From NCBI RefSeq assembly GCF_000271665.2, contig NZ_CP010978.1, forward strand, positions 1,644,501 through 1,708,500: a stretch of 64,000 bases of DNA, in the 5' to 3' direction. The stretch comes from Pelosinus fermentans JBW45. Its GTDB lineage: Bacteria > Bacillota > Negativicutes > DSM-13327. Shown here piece after piece: positions 44,917 through 53,140 of the stretch. The position numbers and the translations under genes were made by a program. Every line of letters starts with the position of its first letter. Positions within the stretch are counted from its first letter, which is position 1. The notes beneath the pieces are model-generated. The model was not told the origin of the DNA, did not search any database, and saw only the letters and a list, made by a program, of their open reading frames with translations.

Positions 44917-44965
44917 CTATCTGCCCAACTGTTATTATCTGAACGTTTTAAATTATGCGAATAGA

Positions 44966-45021
44966 TTGACAACAAACATATCCTGTCGTATACTTATACC
45001 ATCAACGTGCTCGGGCACGTT
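44966..45021 (+). promoter_or_regulatory. iolG promoter with LacI-type operator
   Basis: TTGACA (44966-44971), 17 bases, TATACT (44989-44994), then the palindrome AACGTGCTCGGGCACGTT (45004-45021) at about +4 to +21. The arms AACGTGC/GCACGTT are perfect and the centre has CG, as in LacI-family sites. A repressor bound here would block transcription of iolG-iolH. Confidence 0.8.
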
Positions 45022-45117
45022 ATAAGAATTTTGATTGGCGATTCACATGGGAATGCAGTTATAAATAACATCATTAAAGATGAAAGGTTTATGCAAAAGT
45101 TATTCTGTAACTTTTGA

Positions 45118-46164
<1,047 letters not shown>

Positions 46165-46193
46165 TGGGACATAGTTTTAATGGCAGGGCAATG

Positions 46194-46234
46194 GTTTAAT
46201 TAGATGGATACAAAATATTCTTATCTGATTAAAC
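46194..46234 (+). other. Hairpin between iolG and iolH
   Basis: GTTTAATTAGAT (46194-46205) pairs with ATCTGATTAAAC (46223-46234) with one G-U. No T-run follows; it may protect the messenger or give partial termination. Confidence 0.5.
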
Positions 46235-46291
46235 GCTGCTTATGGAGTTAGTAAGCATACGTGATGATGATATAAGGAGGTACAACATAAC

Positions 46292-47155
46292 ATGAAGATT
46301 GCATTTGATCCTGATGTTATCAGATACTTGTCAATTACTGATATGGTACACAAAATTTCAGAAATGGGGTTTAAATACATCGAACAGTCTCCTCATCCTC
46401 AAATTTTACCATTCTACAAGCATCCCAAAGCAAGCAAGGAAATTATCGCAGAATATAAGAAGGCATTAAAAGAAACGGGAGTTAGTATTTCTTCCATGAT
46501 TCCAATTTACAATTGGTCAGGTCCAGAGGAAGAGCGTCGACAAGCTGCAGTGAAAAACTGGAAACGTGCGATTGAAATTGCAGTTGAACTAGATGTTAAT
46601 GTAATGAATACGGAGCTTGCCGGAGATCCCCATCAACCAGTTATTTGTGAAGAAATGTTTTATAAATCCATGGAAGAACTGCTTCCTATTTTTGAACGGG
46701 AAGGTATTCGTCTTGACATTCAATCTCATCCCTATGATTTTTGTGAAAATGGTAATGAGACAGTTGATATTGTTAAATCATTCCGCAGTAATCACGTAAA
46801 ATACCTGTACTGTGCAGCTCATACATTCTTCTACGATAATGGCGCGGGTGATGTTGCTGGTATGCTTGATTACGCTGGTGATGATTTATCACATGTTATT
46901 ATTGCGGATACTTTAAATCAAACGAAGAATTGCCGTTATATTGTGAATCCGCCAGGTGTAAGTGCTACCGTTCATCAGCATGTAGGACTTGGTGAGGGAG
47001 ATGTTAATTTTGATGCTTTCTTCCAAAAACTTCGTGAAATGAAGTTTGCCCAGCGGGATGATACCATTGCTTCTGTTTCTTTGTTTGGATTTCCAGAAAA
47101 AATGGCTTATCAAGGACCTGAGACACTAGCCAGAATAAAAAAAGAATTATTATAA
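46292..47155 (+). CDS. iolH: IolH, sugar isomerase/epimerase family
   Basis: A 287-residue TIM-barrel protein of the xylose-isomerase-like family, matching Bacillus IolH in length and N-terminus (MKIAFDPDVIRYLSITDMVHKI). Putative metal ligands are in LDIQSHPYDF and VIIADTLNQ. Its step in inositol catabolism is not well established in any organism. TAAGGAGG precedes the ATG. Confidence 0.88.
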   Translation: MKIAFDPDVIRYLSITDMVHKISEMGFKYIEQSPHPQILPFYKHPKASKEIIAEYKKALKETGVSISSMIPIYNWSGPEEERRQAAVKNWKRAIEIAVELDVNVMNTELAGDPHQPVICEEMFYKSMEELLPIFEREGIRLDIQSHPYDFCENGNETVDIVKSFRSNHVKYLYCAAHTFFYDNGAGDVAGMLDYAGDDLSHVIIADTLNQTKNCRYIVNPPGVSATVHQHVGLGEGDVNFDAFFQKLREMKFAQRDDTIASVSLFGFPEKMAYQGPETLARIKKELL

Positions 47156-47277
47156 ATTAGTCTGGTTGTTAATAGCTTCGTGCATTATCGAAATCGCATA
47201 GTAACCAACGTCTCATGTACTTATTTATGATTGAAATTTCCTAAGAAAAATCATATAATTCATGTGAGGTGGGGTTT

Positions 47278-48297
47278 ATGCGAGTCACGATTAAATCAGT
47301 AGCTGAAGCTGCCAATGTTTCAAGAGGTACAGTAGATAAAGTGTTAAATAACAGACTTGGTGTAAGTGATGAAGTGAGAGAACGTGTTAGAAATGTAGCC
47401 AAGGAATTAGGTTATACTGTAAACTTAGTTGGCAAAGCTCTGGCATTCCAAAAAAATCCTATAAAAATCGGAGTCATTATTTTAGACAAAAAAGATGAGC
47501 TGTTTAATGAAATTTATAAGGGGATTAGACTGGCTCATGATGAATGGAAAGACTCAGGAATTATCATAGAGTGCTGTGTAATGCAGAAAGTTGACGTAAA
47601 TGAGCAATTGAAATATATAAAAGAGCTGGAACAGAAAAATATTCGAGCCCTTGCATTATCTCCTCTTGATGAAGAAGCAATAACGAAAGAATTAAATAGA
47701 CTTGCAAAGAAAGATATAAAAATTATAACCTTTAATACGGACGTTCCTGGTATCAACAAAATGTGTTTTATTGGACAGGATTTGAAGAAAAGCGGACGTG
47801 TAGCTGGGCAGTTAATGGGAGATTTATTGCCCGCTGGCGGAGAGGTAGCAATCATAACAGGACCTGCGAAAATTAAGGCATTAAGGGAACGAAAAGCAGG
47901 TTTTGAAGAAATTATTTCCGCAGAATATCCTGCCATAAAAATCGTTGATACGGTAGAGCTCGCCAATGTTACATCTTCCTATGCAGAAGCAATAGAACTT
48001 TTTACAGCACATCCCAATCTCAATGGGGTTTTTATGACCGGTAGAGGAATCAGAGGCGTTGGCAAAGCCATTGGGAAGCTTAATAAAAAGAATGTCAAAT
48101 TTATATGTTTTGACTTGCTTCCTGAAACCATTCAGTTAATAAAAGATAACACAATAGATTTTACGATAACACAAGAACCCTTGATGCAAGGATATTTACC
48201 CATTAAGATCCTCTTTGAATATTTTTTCCTTAATAAAATTCCAGAAAAAGAATATTTATACACCAAACTTGAGATTAAAATTAGAGAAAATATTTGA
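47278..48297 (+). CDS. LacI-family transcription regulator
   Basis: A 339-residue regulator with a LacI-type HTH and hinge (TIKSVAEAANVSRGTVDKVLNNRLGVSDEVRERV) and a periplasmic-binding-like effector domain (IGVIILDKKDELFNEIYKGIRLA, GEVAIITGP, GVFMTGRGIRGVGKA). RGTVDKVLN replaces the usual TVSRVLN. Palindromes with central CG lie before iolT, iolG and iolI, on both sides of this gene, and are its likely targets. Inositol or a sugar derivative would be the effector. GAGGTGGGG precedes the ATG. Confidence 0.9.
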   Translation: MRVTIKSVAEAANVSRGTVDKVLNNRLGVSDEVRERVRNVAKELGYTVNLVGKALAFQKNPIKIGVIILDKKDELFNEIYKGIRLAHDEWKDSGIIIECCVMQKVDVNEQLKYIKELEQKNIRALALSPLDEEAITKELNRLAKKDIKIITFNTDVPGINKMCFIGQDLKKSGRVAGQLMGDLLPAGGEVAIITGPAKIKALRERKAGFEEIISAEYPAIKIVDTVELANVTSSYAEAIELFTAHPNLNGVFMTGRGIRGVGKAIGKLNKKNVKFICFDLLPETIQLIKDNTIDFTITQEPLMQGYLPIKILFEYFFLNKIPEKEYLYTKLEIKIRENI

Positions 48298-48336
48298 AAA
48301 TCGTTTAGAATTTGTAAATGAAAAAATTTACCCTAA

Positions 48337-48354
48337 AAAGAGCGCGAGCACGTT
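48337..48354. promoter_or_regulatory. LacI-type operator candidate before iolI
   Basis: AAAGAGCGCGAGCACGTT agrees at 15 of 18 positions with the reverse complement of the operator at 45004-45021 and keeps the half-site GCACGTT. It lies 44 bases before iolI. Confidence 0.6.
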
Positions 48355-48397
48355 TGGTTTAAAAGTAAATAATAGCGATATTTAGGAGGAGAAAAGA

Positions 48398-49231
48398 ATG
48401 AAATTATGTTTTAACCAAGCGACCACCATGGTAAAGTCATCATTGGAATTAGATTTACAATTCTGTGAAAAACATGGTTACGATCTAATTGAAATCAGAA
48501 CCATGGATAAATTAAAGGATTATCTAAAAAATCATAGCATTGAAGATCTAGCAAATTATTTCAAGACACATAAGATTAAACCTTATGCATTTAATGCCTT
48601 AGTATTCTTTAATAATCGAGATGAAGCAGGCTATAAAGAAATAAAAGAAGAATTGCAATACATGTGTGAAGTCGGACAAAAAATTGGCTGCCCCAATATC
48701 GTTGTGGTTCCTCTTGTAGGTACCGACAAATTCACTTATGGACAAATTAAAGAAAGTTCTGTAAAAGTCTTACATGAATTAGCAGATATTGCTGAAAAAT
48801 ATGGTATTCGGCTTGCGATTGAATTCGTAGGGCATCCTCAATGTACGATCAATACTTTTGGTAAAGCTTATGATATTGTGCAAGCTGTAAATCGAAATAA
48901 TGTAGGTTTGGTCTTAGATTGTTTCCATTTTCATGCAATGGGCTCAAGAATGGAAGATCTTAAAAAGGCTGACGGATCAAAAATCTTTATATTACACATT
49001 GATGATACTGAAGATTTTCCGATTGGCATCCTAACAGATGTTGATAGAGTGTGGCCAGGTGAAGGTGCAATAGACCTTAAAGGTATATTGACTACTTTGA
49101 AGGAAATCGGTTATAAAGAAGATATGGTATCTGTAGAATTATTCAGACCGGAATATTATGAGCTTGAAGTAGAAGAAGCAATAAAAATTGCCAAAGAAAA
49201 AACCTTAGCTGTTGTAGGGAAGTATTTTTAA
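48398..49231 (+). CDS. iolI: Inosose isomerase
   Basis: A 277-residue TIM-barrel enzyme nearly colinear with Bacillus IolI (LDLQFCEKHGYDLIEIRTMDKL, NALVFFNNRDE, EFVGHPQCTINTF, LDCFHFHAMGS, IDDTEDFPIGILTD, VSVELFRPEYY). Metal ligands Glu, Asp, His, Glu are in these blocks. It interconverts 2-keto-myo-inositol and 1-keto-chiro-inositol, letting D-chiro-inositol enter the pathway. AGGAGGAG precedes the ATG, and a strong terminator follows. Confidence 0.94.
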   Translation: MKLCFNQATTMVKSSLELDLQFCEKHGYDLIEIRTMDKLKDYLKNHSIEDLANYFKTHKIKPYAFNALVFFNNRDEAGYKEIKEELQYMCEVGQKIGCPNIVVVPLVGTDKFTYGQIKESSVKVLHELADIAEKYGIRLAIEFVGHPQCTINTFGKAYDIVQAVNRNNVGLVLDCFHFHAMGSRMEDLKKADGSKIFILHIDDTEDFPIGILTDVDRVWPGEGAIDLKGILTTLKEIGYKEDMVSVELFRPEYYELEVEEAIKIAKEKTLAVVGKYF

Positions 49232-49265
49232 TAGTATATAGATCCTAGTGTGAGATAGAAAAATG

Positions 49266-49310
49266 CCCGTTCTTGTTGAGGCGAAACTTAACAAGAACGG
49301 GTATTTTTTT
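49266..49310 (+). terminator. Terminator after iolI
   Basis: CCCGTTCTTGTT (49266-49277) pairs perfectly with AACAAGAACGGG (49290-49301), followed by TA and T7. It closes the iol locus. Confidence 0.92.
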
Positions 49311-49388
49311 CACTATAAGTTGCGATGAGGGATTCGTACTATTTTACATTCAAATAAAATGAAAATTTATAATATTAAAATATTCACA

Positions 49389-49417
49389 TTGACAAAGAAT
49401 AGAAATTATAGTAAATT
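49389..49417 (+). promoter_or_regulatory. Promoter of the second inositol-related operon
   Basis: TTGACA (49389-49394), 17 bases and TAAATT (49412-49417). It leaves a leader of about 320 bases before the gene at 49743. The rest of the gap 49311-49742 is AT-rich; a weak dyad CATAC...GTATG is near 49615-49635 and nothing else is recognised. Confidence 0.5.
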
Positions 49418-49742
49418 AATCATGAGTTAATCATAAAATCATCAAAAAATATTAATAAACGATAATTTATAGAGGGAAAAATATAAATTATGAGTACATT
49501 ACAATGCGATGTTGATTAAATATACATAGATATAGTTAAAACGATTAAATATTTGATATTACCATAATGAATTGGCTTACTTTAAATTTTACAGGAACAA
49601 TTGTTAGAACCATACTATACTCGGATGGTATGCTGTGCTTGAATTCCAAGATTAATATAATCTCTACTGCTAAAACAACGTTTTTGGCAGAGAAGGTGAT
49701 ATTAACATAATAAATAATAAACTCAGGGAAGGTGGTATCGTT

Positions 49743-50768
49743 ATGTTAAAGGTTGGTATTATCGGAGCAGGGAGAATTGGTAAAGTGCATGCAGAAAGTA
49801 TCTGCAAATATGTTAAGGGAGCAGAGGTAAGGTCGATTGCAGATCCATTTCTGGATGAAGTTACGGAACAATGGGCGAAATCATTGGGGATTCAACAAAT
49901 TAGTAAGGACTATCATGATATGTTGAGGGATGGAGAGATTGATGCTGTGTTAGTGTGTTCATCAACTGATACCCATTCACAAATTTCTCTAGATGCCATT
50001 AAAGAAGGTAAACATGTCTTCTGCGAAAAACCTGTTGATCATGATATAGAAAAGATTAAAGACGTAATAAAAGCAGTGCAAGGTTCTAAATGCAAATATC
50101 AGGTTGGTTTTAACCGTCGATTTGATCATAATTTTAGATCAGCTCGAGAGGCTGTAGCATCAGGTAAAATTGGAACACAGCATATTATTAAAATTACCTC
50201 TCGGGATCCAGAGGCACCACCTATTGCTTATGTTAAAGTATCAGGTGGAATGTTTCTTGATATGACAATTCATGATTTTGATATGGTTCGTTATTTATCC
50301 GGTAGTGAGGTGGTAGAAGTCTATGCTGTAGGTGGAGTATTAGTGGATTCTGCTATTGGTGAAGCTGGTGATATTGATACAGCAATCATCACAATGAAGC
50401 TGGAAAATGGTGCTATGGCAGTAATTGATAATTGTAGGCAGGCTTCTTATGGTTATGACCAACGAGCAGAGATTTTTGGCTCTAAAGGGGCAGTGGAAAT
50501 TAGTAATGATACATTCTCTACTGCCGTGGTGAGTACTACTGATGGTGTTATTGCTGAAAAACCGCTGCATTTCTTTCTTGAAAGATATATGCAGGCTTAT
50601 GCTAACGAGATTAGAGAATTCATTGAGGCTATCGAAGAGAATAAAGATGTTCCTGTTACTGTGATCGATGGATTAGAGCCTGTAATTATTGGACTTGCAG
50701 CAAAAAAATCCATGGCTGAAAATCGACCAGTGAAAACTGCAGAAATTAAAAAGGCTTTTGGCTTATAG
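49743..50768 (+). CDS. Inositol 2-dehydrogenase-like oxidoreductase
   Basis: A 341-residue Gfo/Idh/MocA protein with GAGRIGKVHAESI, FCEKPVDHD (catalytic Lys) and GFNRRFDHNFRSAREAV, GGMFLDMTIHDFDMVRYLSG. It is an IolG-type protein clearly different from the iolG at 45151 and resembles the class often annotated as inositol 2-dehydrogenase in Firmicutes. scyllo-, chiro- or a phosphorylated inositol are possible substrates. It opens the phosphatase/phytase locus, with AGGGAAGGTGG before the ATG. Confidence 0.85.
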   Translation: MLKVGIIGAGRIGKVHAESICKYVKGAEVRSIADPFLDEVTEQWAKSLGIQQISKDYHDMLRDGEIDAVLVCSSTDTHSQISLDAIKEGKHVFCEKPVDHDIEKIKDVIKAVQGSKCKYQVGFNRRFDHNFRSAREAVASGKIGTQHIIKITSRDPEAPPIAYVKVSGGMFLDMTIHDFDMVRYLSGSEVVEVYAVGGVLVDSAIGEAGDIDTAIITMKLENGAMAVIDNCRQASYGYDQRAEIFGSKGAVEISNDTFSTAVVSTTDGVIAEKPLHFFLERYMQAYANEIREFIEAIEENKDVPVTVIDGLEPVIIGLAAKKSMAENRPVKTAEIKKAFGL

Positions 50769-50905
50769 TACAACTATAGATAAAAAAGAGAAAATATACT
50801 TTAAATTCGGAATATTATAATTTTAATGATTTCCTATAAGGACTATATTCATTGATAGAGAATAGAAAAATGCTGTATAAATACTAATATTTAGGAGTGG
50901 GAGAA

Positions 50906-52282
50906 ATGAATGTATTTAAATGGTTTTTAACTGGCGAAGCAAAGCCACGAATTCAAGATTCTGAGCAAATAAAAAGGATGTTTACTCGGGCTAGGTGGCA
51001 GGGAATGACTGCAATGATCTTGGGTTATGGTATGTATTATGTAATGAAAATGACTCTAGGTGTTGCAAAGAAGCCGATGATACAAGAAGCTGGTTTTACG
51101 GCTACTGAATTGGGACAAATTGGCGCAGCATTGCTAATTGCATACGCATTTGGTAAGTGTTTTCATGGATTTCTTGGTGATAGGTGTAGTGTAAAAAAAT
51201 TAGTGCCCATTGGTTTACTGGGTTCAGCCATAGCTAATGTTATATTAGGATTTACCCCTTATTTTTGGGCTTTTTTATTCCTTTGGTTTGTTAACGGCTG
51301 GTTTCAGTCTATGGGATCCGCACCATGTATTGTTGGCATCACGCAGTGGTTTCCAAAGAGTCAAGTCGCAACCCAGTATGGTGTGTTTAGTATTGCCCAT
51401 TATCTAGGCGAAGGTGCTACGTTTATATTTTCAGCAATGTTAATTGTTAAATTTGGTTGGCAGTCGGCATTTTTATACCCAGGGCTTGCGTGTTTAGTTA
51501 TTGCATTTATTATGTATAAGTTTATGTTTGATCGCCCAGAAGCATATGGTTTACCAACAGCTAATGAGTACAATGGTGAAGTCATAGAAGTAGCAAAGGA
51601 AAAGACAAAAACTACGAAAGAAGCACAGATAGAAGTAATAAAAAATCCATATGTCTGGTTAGTTGCATTGAGCGCTACTTGTATGGGAATTGCTCGCTAT
51701 TCAATAAGTAGCTGGGGTGTTATTTATTTGCAAGAAGTTAAAGCTTATGATTTGATAGCTGCTGGTAGCGTACTTGCTATAACACCTTTAATGGGAGGAA
51801 TCGGATCCTTTGCATCTGGCTATATTTCAGACAAAATTTTTAAATCAAACCATGCGCTAACAACTATATTCTTTGGACTCGTAATGCTAGGAGGATTAGT
51901 AGGTTTTTGCTTAAATCCTGCAGGAAATCAATTGCTAGATACCATCTTTATGGCAATATTTGGTTTTGGTTTGGGAGTTATACTCTGCTTTGTTGGTGGA
52001 ATGCTTGCAGTTGATCTTTGTTCACAAAAGGCTGCTGGAGCTGCCATGGGTGTAGTCGGATTGCTAGCTTATGCAGGTGCAGCAGTACAAGACGTTCTCA
52101 ATGGTATGTTGATGGATGCCAGTATTATTATGGTAAATGGCAAGACTGTATATAATTTTGATAATATTAAGATGTTTTGGATTGGCTCTGTAATTACTAT
52201 GATTATATTGCTTGTGCCAATATTATGGGCAAAAAAAGCACAAGCAAAAAAGGATGCTGAACTTCTTAGTGCAGCGAGGTAA
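50906..52282 (+). CDS. MFS permease of the organophosphate:phosphate antiporter family
   Basis: A 458-residue, twelve-helix MFS protein resembling GlpT/UhpT/UhpC (MTAMILGYGMYYVMKMTLGVAKKPMIQE, GKCFHGFLGDRCSVKKLVPIGLLGSA, GWFQSMGSAPCIVGITQWFPKSQ). GlpT-type transporters exchange phosphate for phosphorylated solutes. The arginine that binds phosphate in GlpT (YYLVRKNF) seems replaced by Lys (YYVMKMTL). Between an inositol dehydrogenase and two phosphatases it may import an inositol phosphate or glycerophospho-inositol. The ATG at 50906 follows AGGAGTGGGAG. Confidence 0.82.
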   Translation: MNVFKWFLTGEAKPRIQDSEQIKRMFTRARWQGMTAMILGYGMYYVMKMTLGVAKKPMIQEAGFTATELGQIGAALLIAYAFGKCFHGFLGDRCSVKKLVPIGLLGSAIANVILGFTPYFWAFLFLWFVNGWFQSMGSAPCIVGITQWFPKSQVATQYGVFSIAHYLGEGATFIFSAMLIVKFGWQSAFLYPGLACLVIAFIMYKFMFDRPEAYGLPTANEYNGEVIEVAKEKTKTTKEAQIEVIKNPYVWLVALSATCMGIARYSISSWGVIYLQEVKAYDLIAAGSVLAITPLMGGIGSFASGYISDKIFKSNHALTTIFFGLVMLGGLVGFCLNPAGNQLLDTIFMAIFGFGLGVILCFVGGMLAVDLCSQKAAGAAMGVVGLLAYAGAAVQDVLNGMLMDASIIMVNGKTVYNFDNIKMFWIGSVITMIILLVPILWAKKAQAKKDAELLSAAR

Positions 52283-52309
52283 TGACTTTTAAAATAGGAG
52301 AAATGAAAT

Positions 52310-53020
52310 ATGGTAAGAATTGTTGCGGATTTGCATACGCACTCCCTTGCTTGTGGTCATGGTTTTAGCACCGTTACAGAAGTCATTCGTGCTGCAGCAG
52401 ATTGTAAGTTAGAAGCGGTGGCTTTAACTGAGCATGGTCCAGGTTATCCTGGGAGTGTAGGTTATGCTTATTTTAATACTTATCGTGACATTCCTTCAGA
52501 AATGTTTGGAATATCTGTATTGAAAGGATGCGAGGCTAATTTAATGAATTTGGCTGGTGAATTGGATTTTGATGAGAATCACTTAGCTCAATTGGATATA
52601 GTGATTGCTAGCTGTCATAAAGAGGTAACACCAATAGGTACGATTGAGCAAAATACTGCAATGTATATCGGAGCGATTCAAAACCCATATGTGGACATTA
52701 TTGGTCATCCGGATTTTCCCCTATATCCTATTGATGTAGAAGCAGTCGTTAGAGCGGCTGCCGCAAGGGGTGTTGCGTTAGAAATTAATAATAGTTCACC
52801 GGCAGCTCGTCCAGATAGTGAAGACATGTGCGCTGAGATTATTTGTAATGCTAAGCGCCTAGGTGCTAAATTAGCAGTTGGATCAGATGCTCATTATCAT
52901 CTTGTGGTGGGGAATTTTGATTATGCGTATGAAATGCTTAGTAAATATGGTTATCCACTAGAGCAAGTTATCAACTCTTCTATGGATAAGCTGCTTTCTC
53001 ATCTTAAACGAAACAGATAA
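52310..53020 (+). CDS. PHP-domain phosphatase
   Basis: A 236-residue PHP-fold metal-dependent phosphoesterase like YcdX. Metal ligands are in the N-terminal DLHTHS (H9, H11), TEHGPGY, ASCHKE, GHPDFPL and GSDAHYH motifs. No signal peptide, so it acts in the cytoplasm. It follows the antiporter by 27 bases and precedes a large metallophosphoesterase, implying dephosphorylation of an imported compound. Start: ATAGGAGAAATGAAAT then ATG. Confidence 0.85.
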   Translation: MVRIVADLHTHSLACGHGFSTVTEVIRAAADCKLEAVALTEHGPGYPGSVGYAYFNTYRDIPSEMFGISVLKGCEANLMNLAGELDFDENHLAQLDIVIASCHKEVTPIGTIEQNTAMYIGAIQNPYVDIIGHPDFPLYPIDVEAVVRAAAARGVALEINNSSPAARPDSEDMCAEIICNAKRLGAKLAVGSDAHYHLVVGNFDYAYEMLSKYGYPLEQVINSSMDKLLSHLKRNR

Positions 53021-53140
53021 GCTTTGTTAAGATGTTTGAAAAAGACTAAAATAGTAAGGTGAATGTATGAGATGTAACTTTTATATCTCATACATTGCTA
53101 AAATAAGTTAAGCGGAATCTACTAGAGAAGGAGGAAAAGG

